Shown here: in pieces, positions 34,155-43,163 of the stretch
How the letters are laid out: every line of letters begins with the position of its first letter
How positions within the stretch are numbered: position 1 is the first letter of the stretch
DNA from: an uncultured Aquimarina sp.
GTDB lineage: Bacteria; Bacteroidota; Bacteroidia; Flavobacteriales; Flavobacteriaceae
DNA length: 64,000 bases
Assembly: GCA_947503835.1 (NCBI GenBank)
Contig: CANNFM010000007.1
Coordinates: 62,001-126,000, forward strand
Direction of reading: 5' to 3'
Notes under the pieces: model-generated
Databases searched by the model: none
Seen by the model: only the letters and a program-made list of their open reading frames with translations
What the model was told of the DNA's origin: nothing
Position numbers and translations under genes: made by a program

Positions 34155-34910
34155 ATGAACGAAACGTTACTTCTTTTCCTTTTGGCTGTTATTGGATTTA
34201 TAGCCGGAGTTATTAATACTATGGCTGGTGGTGGCTCTTTACTTACGTTACCCATGCTAATTTTTATGGGGTTACCTCCAGCAGTTGCAAATGGTACAAA
34301 TCGTATTGGTATTTTCATTCAAAGCATCACCTCTGTAGCAGGTTTTAAAAGCAAGGGCATTACGCCAAACTCATTTGGGGTATACTTAGGCCTTTCTGCA
34401 TTGATAGGATCATTAATTGGTGCGCAAATTGCTGTAGACATTAAGGGAGATACCTTTAATAAAATCTTGGCTGTCGTAATGGTTACTGTTGTGTTTTTCA
34501 TGATTTTTAAGCCGAAAGTCAAAATTGAAGATATGATAGAGAGGATACAAGGCAAACACCTATGGCTGGCAATACTTGCTTTTTTCTTTATTGGTATCTA
34601 TGGTGGTTTCATACAAGCTGGTGTGGGTATTTTTATTTTATTGGCACTAACTTCTATAAATTACATGGGTTTGGTTAAAGCTAATGCTGTTAAAGTACTA
34701 GTCGTTTTTATTTATACGATTGGAGCACTTGCCGTTTTTATATACAACCAGCAAATAGATTATCTATATGGTCTTGTTCTCGCCCTTGGAAACGCATCTG
34801 GAGGATGGATTGCAAGCAGATGGTCTGTAAAGAAAGGTGATGGTGTAGTAAAAGTGTTTTTAATCATTATGGTGATCGCTATGGCAATCAAGCTATGGCT
34901 AGACAGTTAA
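34155..34910 (+). CDS. TauE/SafE family sulfite/anion exporter-like permease
   Basis: A 251-residue membrane protein with about eight helices. The family's paired motifs are visible: GFIAGVINTMAGGGSLLTLP near the N-terminus and FIGIYGGFIQAGVGIFILLA in the second half, each a half-repeat. It is probably an exporter of sulfite, sulfonates or another small anion. It is divergent from the SulP anion transporter across 247 bp, a sensible pairing, and is followed by the MBL-fold lipoprotein gene on the same strand. Confidence 0.88.
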   Translation: MNETLLLFLLAVIGFIAGVINTMAGGGSLLTLPMLIFMGLPPAVANGTNRIGIFIQSITSVAGFKSKGITPNSFGVYLGLSALIGSLIGAQIAVDIKGDTFNKILAVVMVTVVFFMIFKPKVKIEDMIERIQGKHLWLAILAFFFIGIYGGFIQAGVGIFILLALTSINYMGLVKANAVKVLVVFIYTIGALAVFIYNQQIDYLYGLVLALGNASGGWIASRWSVKKGDGVVKVFLIIMVIAMAIKLWLDS

Positions 34911-34993
34911 AGGTAATTACGAAGCACATATCATATACATTTTTAAATGATTATTCTTATCTTTTACATCTAACAACCACAAAATCGTCAAAT

Positions 34994-35794
34994 ATGAAGC
35001 TTACTATTCTACACACCGTCATAATTTGTTTTCTCATGTTGAGTTGCAAATCACAAAAAAAAGAAGATATAGAGGTTAGTAATGAAACGGTAACCGAAGA
35101 GCCTAAAGAAGAACCAAAAAAAACAATAAGTGATATCACTGTTGATCCCGTACGTCATGCTTCAACCATATTAGAATGGAAAGAAAAAGTTATTTATATT
35201 GATCCAACTGGGGGTGCCAAGGCCTTTGCCAACAAAAAACTCCCAGATTTGGTATTGATAACTGATATTCATGGAGATCATATGAATATTGACACACTAG
35301 ATAGTTTAAATCTCTCTAAGGCAGAAATTGTGGTTCCGCAAGCAGTTGCAGAAAAACTTCCTGCAAATTATACCGAAAAACTAGTGATCATTAATAATGG
35401 AGAAACCAAAGAAGTACAAGGGATACCCATAGAAGCGATCCCTATGTATAACTTAAGAGAAGAAGCTTTAAAATTCCATAAAAAAGGGAGAGGAAATGGA
35501 TATGTGATCACATTAGGAAAAGAACGAATATACTTTTCTGGCGATACCGAAGATATTCCCGAAATGAGAGCATTACAATATATAGATAAAGCTTTTGTTT
35601 GTATGAATCTACCCTATACGATGACTGTAGAAAATGCAGCTGATGCTGTTCTAGAATTTAAACCTAACCAAGTATACCCGTACCATTATCGCGGAACTGA
35701 AGGATTGAGCGATGTTTCCAAATTCAGGGAAATTGTTTCTAAAGATCCTAATATCGAAGTGGTTCAATTGAATTGGTATCCGGATACCAAGTAA
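34994..35794 (+). CDS. MBL-fold metal-dependent hydrolase lipoprotein
   Basis: A 266-residue protein started at ATG 34994 because the lipoprotein signal begins there (ILHTVIICFLMLSC, Cys16); the longer frame overlaps the preceding gene. A Lys/Glu linker is followed by an MBL fold of the UPF0173-like type: VDPVRHASTILEWKEKV, the metal motif DIHGDHM (the first His of the usual HxHxDH replaced by Asp-Ile-His), SGDTEDIP and a final YPYHYRG. It is probably a periplasmic or outer-membrane-anchored hydrolase with unknown substrate. Likely cotranscribed with TauE/SafE. A terminator follows. Confidence 0.82.
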   Translation: MKLTILHTVIICFLMLSCKSQKKEDIEVSNETVTEEPKEEPKKTISDITVDPVRHASTILEWKEKVIYIDPTGGAKAFANKKLPDLVLITDIHGDHMNIDTLDSLNLSKAEIVVPQAVAEKLPANYTEKLVIINNGETKEVQGIPIEAIPMYNLREEALKFHKKGRGNGYVITLGKERIYFSGDTEDIPEMRALQYIDKAFVCMNLPYTMTVENAADAVLEFKPNQVYPYHYRGTEGLSDVSKFREIVSKDPNIEVVQLNWYPDTK

Positions 35795-35805
35795 AAAAAT
35801 AGTAT

Positions 35806-35839
35806 AAAAAAAGCCTGAAAATATTTTCAGGCTTTTTTT
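35806..35839. terminator. Bidirectional terminator between MBL and cold-shock genes
   Basis: aaaaaagcctgaaa and ttttcaggctttttt form a long stem with poly-A and poly-T flanks, placed between two convergent genes. Confidence 0.85.
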
Positions 35840-35854
35840 ATACTTATATAATCC

Positions 35855-36298
35855 TTAAATCTTCTTCACTCGTACGGCATTCATGCCTTTTTGACCTTTC
35901 TCAAGCTCAAAACTAACCTTGTCATTTTCTTTTACATCATCAATTAGTCCATTAACGTGTACAAAATAACGTTCACCATCTTCATCGTCATTAATAAACC
36001 CATACCCTTTAGAATCGTTAAAAAATGCAACTTTTCCTTTTCGTATAGGATCAAATTCTATTTTCTCTCTTTTTGGAACGCCAATTTCAATATTTTCTGC
36101 TTTTATCTTTTTCTTGGGGTCTGGCGGTGTATCAGTACGAAAACCATTTTCATCAACATAAGCTATCATGCTATCCAACCCTTCACCTTTGTTTGAATTG
36201 GCAAGACGTTCTGCTTTCTTTTTCTGTTTTTCTTCTCGCTTTTTTAATTTCTTTTTTTCTTTTTCAATTTTACTAAATGTTTGTTGTGATTTTGCCAT
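35855..36298 (-). CDS. Cold-shock domain protein with basic N-terminal extension
   Basis: A 147-residue protein. The C-terminal ~65 residues form a cold-shock domain with RNP-1-like SKGYGFINDD and RNP-2-like RYFVHVNGL. The N-terminal ~80 residues are an extended Lys/Glu-rich, probably coiled or disordered arm (SKIEKEKKKLKKREEKQKKK), as in the long flavobacterial Csp variants. It should bind single-stranded RNA or DNA in the cytoplasm. Its long 5' region (36299-36630) could form the structured leader common for cold-shock genes, though none was resolved. Confidence 0.88.
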   Translation of the reverse strand: MAKSQQTFSKIEKEKKKLKKREEKQKKKAERLANSNKGEGLDSMIAYVDENGFRTDTPPDPKKKIKAENIEIGVPKREKIEFDPIRKGKVAFFNDSKGYGFINDDEDGERYFVHVNGLIDDVKENDKVSFELEKGQKGMNAVRVKKI

Positions 36299-36630
36299 TC
36301 GCTTTTCCGCTATTTTTTTTATTAAACCTAATTTAACCTTTTAGATAAAGGTTGTCATCGAAATACTAAACAAACAATTGGAAAATGACAATTTACAATA
36401 TTGATTTACCTAATAATTAACTCAGTTGTTGCAATAACTTGTTTCAATACATGTACAAATATAAATATGTATACGCACCAAAATTTCTACAAAGATAAGT
36501 TTTCCATTTCAATTTTAAAAAACTCTTTAGTTAATTAATCATTCTACAACAAATACATAGTAAATGAACTAAATCCGTAATTTCGCGTTTATAAATTTAC
36601 ATGAAAGGATTTTTCCTAAATATATTTTGA
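36299..36630. other. Divergent intergenic region, no gene seen
   Basis: A 332-bp AT-rich divergent gap between the cold-shock and pseudouridine synthase genes. It contains a TANNTTTG-like TAATTTCG at 36578-36585 and an atgtacaaatataaatatgtat dyad near 36450; otherwise nothing recognisable. Confidence 0.4.
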
Positions 36631-37221
36631 ATGAAAATCAATGCTGAAGATACAGATCAACGTCATTTTATGATGTACAAGCCTTATGGATATTTAAGTC
36701 AGTTTGTAAATAATGGTCAAAAGCAAAATTCTAAAAAGTTATTAGGCGAATTACATGATTTTCCGAGTGGTACCATGGCAATTGGGCGATTAGATGAAAA
36801 ATCTGAAGGATTATTATTACTCACCACAGATGGCAAGACCAGTAATCATATCTGTAGTGGTGGCATTGAAAAAGAATATTATGCGCAGGTAGACGGTGAT
36901 ATTACTAATGAGGCAATCAAAACTCTAGGATTGGGTGTTGAGATTGGTTTTGATGGAAAAAAATATACTACTTCGCCTTGCAAAGCTTCAGTACTAAAAA
37001 CAATTCCCGAATTTCCCGAAAGGTCTAGAAAAATAAGAGATGACAGGCATGGCCCTACAAGCTGGGTATCTATCACTTTAAAAGAAGGAAAATTTAGACA
37101 AGTACGCAAAATGACGTCGGCAGTTGGTTATCCTACGCTACGACTAATACGAGTTCGGGTTGGAAATATTCATCTAGGCGATATGCGGGCGGGAACAGTT
37201 AGAGAATTGGATACCCTCTGA
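36631..37221 (+). CDS. rluE: 23S rRNA pseudouridine synthase, RluE-like
   Basis: A 196-residue RsuA/RluE-type pseudouridine synthase without the S4 domain. It starts MKINAEDTDQ, followed by the family's FMMYKPYGYL, and the catalytic-Asp motif is IGRLDEKSEGLLLLTTDG. The C-terminal block is GKFRQVRKMTSAVGYPTLRL. It isomerises a uridine in rRNA, most likely in the large subunit; the exact position (E. coli U2457 for RluE) is assumed from family. Single gene. Confidence 0.88.
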   Translation: MKINAEDTDQRHFMMYKPYGYLSQFVNNGQKQNSKKLLGELHDFPSGTMAIGRLDEKSEGLLLLTTDGKTSNHICSGGIEKEYYAQVDGDITNEAIKTLGLGVEIGFDGKKYTTSPCKASVLKTIPEFPERSRKIRDDRHGPTSWVSITLKEGKFRQVRKMTSAVGYPTLRLIRVRVGNIHLGDMRAGTVRELDTL

Positions 37222-37282
37222 AAATCATACTCTGGTTGTTAATGGTACTACATCACTAAGATAATAAAAGGTTCGAAAGTAA

Positions 37283-37768
37283 TTAGTGGTCAAAAATAAA
37301 TACGATTTTATCTGTTAACATATCAAGTTGAGACCTCAATATTCTTTGGTCTACCGTAATTGATAACGTAATCTTAGAGAATGATTTAGTGGAGAATGAA
37401 AAACTAAAGAAAACTTTGGGATTCTTTGAGTTTGCAAACCAATTATTCGCTTGATGCTCTGTATACTCATCAATTTTATGTTCACCAGTATCTTCAATAA
37501 CAGCTCCTTGAATGTAATCTACATTAGGATCGAAAGGAATAATAGGAAGATCTTGTTGCCGTATTAACTCCTCAAAAATATCATCCAATTTTGGGAGTAC
37601 TTCATTTAATTTATCTTCAAAAGGGATACTGGCTTCTTTAAAATAATTAGAAATGTAATGTGGATCATGTTCTAAATCCGGAGGCATAGCCAAGCTTACG
37701 GTCATACCTGAAGAAAAATATATTTGAAAATAGGTTGACCTCCTACCTGCTCCTGCTTCTCCACTCAT
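37283..37768 (-). CDS. Hypothetical protein in CAT-like operon
   Basis: A 161-residue protein with no signal or recognised domain; the beginning is MSGEAGAGRRSTYFQIYFSS. It is mixed alpha/beta with an acidic middle. It is the last of three minus-strand genes (HAD hydrolase, CAT-like acyltransferase, this), six bases after the CAT-like stop, so almost certainly in one operon. Function unknown. Confidence 0.7.
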   Translation of the reverse strand: MSGEAGAGRRSTYFQIYFSSGMTVSLAMPPDLEHDPHYISNYFKEASIPFEDKLNEVLPKLDDIFEELIRQQDLPIIPFDPNVDYIQGAVIEDTGEHKIDEYTEHQANNWFANSKNPKVFFSFSFSTKSFSKITLSITVDQRILRSQLDMLTDKIVFIFDH

Positions 37769-37774
37769 ACTATA

Positions 37775-38404
37775 CTATTCATTGAGTAATCTCTGAAATT
37801 CTTCGAGATATAGACCTACATGATACCCATCTGCCAATCCGTGATGTACATTTACTGCCAGCGGTAAATTAAGTTTACCATGCTCTTTAGTGTATCTTCC
37901 AAAAGAAATTTTCGGAACACTATCCACAAACTGAAAATGCCTTGCATGTGTAATGCCGGTAAAGTTATACCAGGGTATCGATGAGTAATGAATAGTATCA
38001 ATACGTTTCGCATTATCAGTATGGCGTAAACCTGTACTATTGGTAACCTCTTTTATCTCCTTTTGAGAATCTGAAACGAACGTTTCAAAATCTTTATTGA
38101 ATTCCATAAACGAAAATCCAAAGGTATGATCTTCTCTGCCTATAGTAGGTGATGCATGAATTGTATCGTAAACAAATATCTGGCCATCCTCTATGCGGTA
38201 TCTAAATGCTTCAACAGCATTGGCGGCTTGTAGTGATTTATGCAAATAAAATAGAAAGTATGGATATCCAAGGTCTTTAATCTTCTGATATCCTTTTGAA
38301 AAGTCAACAGTACTGGTAATTCCAAAAAAGGGTTCATCAAAACTACCAAAAAACTCAAAATGTTCTTTTCTGTTCCAGGTGGTAAGATCTAATTTGGTAC
38401 GCAT
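37775..38404 (-). CDS. Chloramphenicol acetyltransferase-like (type A CAT) protein
   Basis: A 209-residue protein of the CAT fold. The catalytic motif appears as NVHHGLADGYHVG, with H188 the general base and D192 the structural Asp (HHxxxDG). The N-terminal TWNRKEHFEFFGSFDEPFFG and the SSIPWYNFTGITHA strand are typical of type A CATs. It probably acetylates a hydroxyl compound; activity on chloramphenicol itself is not shown by sequence, and many CAT-like proteins have other substrates. Its ATG overlaps the stop of the HAD gene by one base (TAATG), indicating coupling. Confidence 0.85.
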   Translation of the reverse strand: MRTKLDLTTWNRKEHFEFFGSFDEPFFGITSTVDFSKGYQKIKDLGYPYFLFYLHKSLQAANAVEAFRYRIEDGQIFVYDTIHASPTIGREDHTFGFSFMEFNKDFETFVSDSQKEIKEVTNSTGLRHTDNAKRIDTIHYSSIPWYNFTGITHARHFQFVDSVPKISFGRYTKEHGKLNLPLAVNVHHGLADGYHVGLYLEEFQRLLNE

Positions 38405-39096
38405 TATAATACTTCTAAAAGTTCTATTGCTTTAGTGAATTTTCTAAAATTTGGATGATCAACATCACCATTTACCACTTCATGAGCCCAGGTAGTATGA
38501 AACGGGATATGAAATGCATGCGCTCCAATATTAAGAACAGGGAGAACATCAGATTTTAACGAGTTACCTACCATAAGAAACTCATTTTCGGCTATATCTA
38601 GATGTTTTACAAGCTTACTATATTGCTTTTCTGTTTTATCAGATACAATTTCTATATGATGAAAGTGCTTTTCTAACCCGGATTTGATAAGTTTACGCTC
38701 CTGATCGAGTAAATCACCTTTGGTAGCCATCACCAAACGATACCGTTTTGATAATTCGTTTAAGGTTTCATCAATACCATCTATCAATTCAATAGGTTCC
38801 TGAAGCATTTGTTTACCTTTATCGATAAGCTTTTGCACTAAATCAATCTTCATATTTCCGTTAGAGACCTTAATAGCGGCTTCTATTAATGAAAGTGTGA
38901 AAGGTTTAATACCGTAGCCATAAATAGGCAAATTTTGCATTTCTACATCAAAAAGAAGGCTATTAGCCTCATCTTTTGGCATAAACTCTTCTAAAAGTTC
39001 ACAAAACTCCTCTTCGGCTTTTCTAAAGAATGTTTCATTCACCCAAAGAGTATCATCGGCGTCAAATGCGATGACCTTAATCTTTTTTAATGGCAT
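38404..39096 (-). CDS. HAD family hydrolase
   Basis: A 230-residue HAD phosphatase. Motif I is VIAFDADDTLWVNE (nucleophile and acid DxD), motif II/III region is RLVMATKG and motif IV is FLMVGNSLKSDVLPVLNIG. A helical cap of about 90 residues lies after motif I. It is probably a small-molecule phosphatase. It is first in the HAD-CAT-hypothetical operon; its stop overlaps the CAT start. Confidence 0.87.
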   Translation of the reverse strand: MPLKKIKVIAFDADDTLWVNETFFRKAEEEFCELLEEFMPKDEANSLLFDVEMQNLPIYGYGIKPFTLSLIEAAIKVSNGNMKIDLVQKLIDKGKQMLQEPIELIDGIDETLNELSKRYRLVMATKGDLLDQERKLIKSGLEKHFHHIEIVSDKTEKQYSKLVKHLDIAENEFLMVGNSLKSDVLPVLNIGAHAFHIPFHTTWAHEVVNGDVDHPNFRKFTKAIELLEVL

Positions 39097-39206
39097 TTAT
39101 ACTAGTTTTTGAGTCTGTAAGTTGTTGAGCATTTGAGAAAGTTTTAACTGTACCAACACCTTCACCTCTCGTGGCGAAGCATCCTCAAGCACTCACTCAC
39201 AAATTA

Positions 39207-40898
39207 CTATCTAACTAACTTCTTATATTTAATACGTTTCGGCATTAAATCACCACCCAAACGTTTCTTTTTGTTCTCCTCATAATCAGAGAAACTACCT
39301 TCAAAGAAATATACTTGAGAGTCTCCTTCGAATGCAAGGATATGAGTACAAATTCGATCCAGGAACCAACGGTCGTGAGAGATCACTACTGCGCATCCCG
39401 CAAAGTTTTCAAGTCCTTCTTCTAGCGCTCTTAATGTATTGACATCTAGATCATTAGTAGGTTCATCTAAAAGTAATACATTACCTTCTTCTTTAAGAGT
39501 CATTGCTAAGTGCAAACGGTTTCGTTCACCTCCCGAAAGTGTAGATACTTTTTTATTTTGTTCGCTTCCTCCAAAATTAAAACGACTTAGATATGCTCTA
39601 GAATTAACTTCTTTACCTCCCATCATCACCAAATCTTGCTCATCGCTGAAGTTTTGCCAAATAGACTTATCTGGGTCTATATTAGAATGTGCTTGGTCTA
39701 CGTAAGCGATTTTGGCTGTTTCTCCAACAGAAAAACTTCCCTTATCCGGAGTTTCTTCTCCCATAATCATTTTAAAGATTGTAGTTTTTCCTGCTCCATT
39801 AGGACCAATAATCCCTACAATTCCCGCTTGAGGAAGTTTAAAGTTAAGATCTTCATACAGAAGTTTATCTCCGTAGGCTTTGCTGATCCCTGATGCTTCT
39901 AATACATTAGTACCTAGACGTGGGCCGTTAGGAATATAGATTTCAAGTTTTTCATCAAGTTGTTTTTGATCCTGACTCATCAATTTATCATAATTCTTTA
40001 GACGTGCTTTTTGTTTAGTTTGTCTTCCTTTGGCGCCTTGACGCACCCATTCTAACTCTCGTTCTAAAGTTTTTTGACGTTTAGAGGCTGATTTGCTTTC
40101 TTGTGCTAATCGTTTAGATTTTTGGTCTAACCAAGAAGAATAATTTCCTTTCCATGGTATTCCTTCTCCTCTATCGAGTTCTAATATCCAACCAGCAACA
40201 TTATCTAAGAAATACCTATCGTGTGTTACGGCAATAACAGTTCCTTTGTATTGTGCCAAATGATGCTCTAACCAATGTACAGATTCTGCATCCAAATGGT
40301 TAGTCGGTTCATCTAATAATAAAACATCTGGTTCTTGCAGTAATAAACGACAAAGAGCTACTCTTCTTTTCTCTCCTCCAGATAATACTCCGATTTTTTT
40401 ATCCGAATCAGGTGTTCTAAGCGCATCCATTGCTATTTCTAGTTTGGTATCTAACTCCCAAGCATTACTTGCGTCAATCTGATCCTGTAAAGTTGCCTGC
40501 TTGTCCATAAGCTTCTGCATTTTATCAGCATCACTATACACCTCTTCCAGACCAAACATATCATTGATTTTATTGTATTCATCCAAAATAGCAACAGTCT
40601 CTGCTACCCCTTCTTTAACAACTTCTAATACTGTTTTTTCTGGATCCAATTGCGGTTCTTGTTCTAAAAAACCTACAGAATATCCAGGTGCAAATACAAC
40701 ATCACCCTGGTAGTTTTTATCTATTCCAGCAATGATTTTAAGTAAAGTAGATTTACCAGAACCATTTAGCCCTAGAATTCCAATTTTAGCTCCATAAAAA
40801 AAGCTTAAATATATATTTTTGAGTACCGGAGTGTTAGCACTTTTATACGTTTTACTAACTCCAGACATTGAAAAGATAACTTTTTTATCATCAGACAT
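39207..40898 (-). CDS. ettA: Energy-dependent translational throttle protein EttA (ABC-F)
   Basis: A 563-residue soluble ABC-F ATPase with two nucleotide-binding domains. Domain 1 has Walker A GLNGSGKST, signature LSGGEKRRVAL and Walker B VLLLDEPTNHLD. Domain 2 has GPNGAGKTT, STLSGGERNRLHLAM and LLLDEPTNDLD. The linker carries the EttA-type arm (SAFKRQ-like; here SKSASKRQKTLERELEWVRQ). EttA binds the ribosomal E site and gates translation according to ATP/ADP ratio. The length (about 555-563) fits the EttA subgroup. It is followed on its 5' side by a small membrane protein gene on the same strand. Confidence 0.95.
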   Translation of the reverse strand: MSDDKKVIFSMSGVSKTYKSANTPVLKNIYLSFFYGAKIGILGLNGSGKSTLLKIIAGIDKNYQGDVVFAPGYSVGFLEQEPQLDPEKTVLEVVKEGVAETVAILDEYNKINDMFGLEEVYSDADKMQKLMDKQATLQDQIDASNAWELDTKLEIAMDALRTPDSDKKIGVLSGGEKRRVALCRLLLQEPDVLLLDEPTNHLDAESVHWLEHHLAQYKGTVIAVTHDRYFLDNVAGWILELDRGEGIPWKGNYSSWLDQKSKRLAQESKSASKRQKTLERELEWVRQGAKGRQTKQKARLKNYDKLMSQDQKQLDEKLEIYIPNGPRLGTNVLEASGISKAYGDKLLYEDLNFKLPQAGIVGIIGPNGAGKTTIFKMIMGEETPDKGSFSVGETAKIAYVDQAHSNIDPDKSIWQNFSDEQDLVMMGGKEVNSRAYLSRFNFGGSEQNKKVSTLSGGERNRLHLAMTLKEEGNVLLLDEPTNDLDVNTLRALEEGLENFAGCAVVISHDRWFLDRICTHILAFEGDSQVYFFEGSFSDYEENKKKRLGGDLMPKRIKYKKLVR

Positions 40899-40944
40899 AA
40901 GCCCCTATATTATTATTTTAAAGATATTTTTAATTCTAAAGAGA

Positions 40945-41127
40945 TTATACTCTTCCTTTTAAAGCATTAAACACCCATGCATTGGCTAGAAATCCTAATC
41001 CAACAGCTGCAAACCCCCAACCAGAAACATCTCTATACCTAAATGCTCCTAAAGCAATCAGTCCTAATCCTGCAAGGATCATTATAAATGTAGCCCACGC
41101 CAATACTGTATTTTTATTCATTCCCAT
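40945..41127 (-). CDS. Small membrane protein (CAL67264 family)
   Basis: A 60-residue protein with two helices (VLAWATFIMILAGLGLIALG and GWGFAAVGLGFLANAWVF) separated by FRYRDVS. It agrees with the flavobacterial CAL67264 family of small membrane proteins, function unknown. It is 46 bp upstream of ettA on the same strand, so possibly cotranscribed. A second Met two codons in is an alternative start. Confidence 0.8.
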   Translation of the reverse strand: MGMNKNTVLAWATFIMILAGLGLIALGAFRYRDVSGWGFAAVGLGFLANAWVFNALKGRV

Positions 41128-41524
41128 AAATTGTTATTTAGTACGGTTAGTTATGTTTTTAAACATAATCGAATGCAAATATCGGTATTTTATCACCAAA
41201 AATTAGGTTTTTACAGAGTTCTTAAGGCAAGAAAATAGCTTATTAATTGTTTTACAGTTATTTAAAAATTAACTTTTCGTTAAAAAGCAGATATGCCTAT
41301 GCAAATTGACTTTGTTTTTAAACATAAAATAATCTCAAATACCTCTCGATACGCTAATGGCTCATCAAAATAAACAACTAATAAACTAATAATCAAATTA
41401 TTAAACAACAAATAAAACAATATTTTGAAAACATATACAGATCACCGTTTAAAATAGATTGTTATCATTCAAAAAACTGTGTGTTTTTTGTATTTTCGTG
41501 CAAACAATACACACAATCACACAA
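41128..41524. other. Divergent intergenic region before the carboxylase gene
   Basis: A 397-bp AT-rich stretch. A -7-like TATTTTCG at 41491-41498 lies 27 bp before the ATG at 41525. The reading frame of the carboxylase is open back to 41459, but those codons (TTG start, CVFCIFVQTIHT) overlap this promoter-like region and are unlikely to be translated. No other gene seen. Confidence 0.45.
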
Positions 41525-43153
41525 ATGGATATAAACTTCAATAAAAACGAAGATCATAATAAACTCTTAGTATCTGAATTGAAGCAGAAACTTACCAAGA
41601 TTAAATTAGGAGGAGGCGAAAAAAGAATTGAGAAACTTCATGCCAAAGGCAAAATGACTGCCAGAGAACGCATTAATTACTTATTAGATAAAGATTCTAA
41701 ATCTATAGAGATTGCTGCTTTTGCGGGTGAAGACATGTATGAAGAACACGGTGGTTGTCCTAGTGGTGGTGTCGTTGTAAAAATTGGTTATGTAAGCGGC
41801 AAACAATGTATAGTAGTTGCTAATGATGCTACTGTAAAGGCCGGAGCCTGGTTTCCGATTACGGGAAAGAAAAATCTAAGAGCGCAAGAGTTATCAATCG
41901 AAAATAAACTACCTATCATTTACTTGGTGGATAGTGCCGGGGTATATTTACCTATGCAGGATGAAATTTTTCCTGATAAAGAGCACTTTGGAAGAATATT
42001 TCGTAATAATGCAGTGATGAGTAGCATGGGGATTACGCAAATATCAGCTGTAATGGGTAGTTGCGTTGCTGGTGGGGCGTACTTGCCAATCATGAGTGAT
42101 GAGGCCTTAATTGTTGATAAAACAGGCAGTATTTTTCTTGCAGGAAGCTACCTTGTAAAAGCTGCTATTGGTGAAACCATTGATAATGAAACTTTAGGGG
42201 GTGCAACCACACATTGTGAAATATCTGGAGTTACAGATTACAAAGCAAAAGACGATGCTGATGCGTTAGATACTATCAAAAATATCATGTCTAAAATTGG
42301 GGACTTTGATAAAGCTGGGTTTAATCGGGTTAAGTCTGCCAAGCCTAAAGAGAACCCTGAAGATATATATGGTATACTACCTAAGGCTAGAAATGAACAA
42401 TACGACATGATGGAGATTATTAATCGTCTGGTGGATGATTCTGATTTTGAAGAATACAAAGCCGGGTATGGACAAAGTATTATTACCGGATATGCACGTA
42501 TTGATGGATGGGCAGTTGGTATTGTTGCCAATCAACGTAAAATTGTAAAGACGAAAAAAGGTGAAATGCAATTTGGCGGAGTAATCTATTCTGATTCTGC
42601 GGATAAAGCAACACGGTTTATTGCCAATTGTAATCAAAAGAAAATACCACTTGTATTTTTGCAAGACGTAACTGGCTTTATGGTGGGTAGTAAGAGCGAG
42701 CATGGGGGTATCATTAAAGATGGTGCCAAAATGGTAAATGCTGTCAGTAATAGTGTGGTACCAAAATTTACAATAGTAATTGGTAATTCGTATGGTGCTG
42801 GTAATTATGCGATGTGCGGCAAAGCCTATGACCCTAGACTTATATATGCATGGCCAAGTGCAGAATTAGCAGTTATGGGTGGTGCTCAAGCGGCCAAAGT
42901 ATTACTGCAGATAGAAACTGCTTCTTTAAAGAAAAAAGGAGAAAAGCTATCTGAAGAAGATGAAAAAGCCTTATACGATAAAATAAAAGCGCGATACGAT
43001 CGACAAATATCGCCATATTATGCAGCTGCGCGTATATGGACGGATGGTATTATTGATCCCCTAGACACTCGAAAAGTTATTTCTATGGGTATCGAAGCTG
43101 CAAACCACGCTCCTATCGAAAAGAAATTTAATTTAGGGGTAATCCAGGCTTAA
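41525..43153 (+). CDS. Acyl-CoA carboxylase beta (carboxyltransferase) subunit
   Basis: A 542-residue biotin-dependent carboxyltransferase. The start at ATG 41525 gives the typical flavobacterial N-terminus MDINFNKNEDHN. Crotonase-fold halves are visible: GKMTARERINYLLD and GGCPSGGVVVKIGYVSGKQC in the first, VFLQDVTGFMVGS and YGAGNYAMCGKAYDPRLIYA in the second. The phrase FPDKEHFGRIFRN is closest to methylcrotonyl-CoA carboxylase (MccB), so leucine breakdown is likely, but propionyl-CoA cannot be excluded. The biotin-carboxylase subunit is not in the window. Confidence 0.9.
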   Translation: MDINFNKNEDHNKLLVSELKQKLTKIKLGGGEKRIEKLHAKGKMTARERINYLLDKDSKSIEIAAFAGEDMYEEHGGCPSGGVVVKIGYVSGKQCIVVANDATVKAGAWFPITGKKNLRAQELSIENKLPIIYLVDSAGVYLPMQDEIFPDKEHFGRIFRNNAVMSSMGITQISAVMGSCVAGGAYLPIMSDEALIVDKTGSIFLAGSYLVKAAIGETIDNETLGGATTHCEISGVTDYKAKDDADALDTIKNIMSKIGDFDKAGFNRVKSAKPKENPEDIYGILPKARNEQYDMMEIINRLVDDSDFEEYKAGYGQSIITGYARIDGWAVGIVANQRKIVKTKKGEMQFGGVIYSDSADKATRFIANCNQKKIPLVFLQDVTGFMVGSKSEHGGIIKDGAKMVNAVSNSVVPKFTIVIGNSYGAGNYAMCGKAYDPRLIYAWPSAELAVMGGAQAAKVLLQIETASLKKKGEKLSEEDEKALYDKIKARYDRQISPYYAAARIWTDGIIDPLDTRKVISMGIEAANHAPIEKKFNLGVIQA

Positions 43154-43163
43154 AGTTGATTAG

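Noticed and set aside
34895..34993. Longer start of the MBL lipoprotein
   Set aside because: It overlaps the TauE/SafE end and would place the lipoprotein signal internally.
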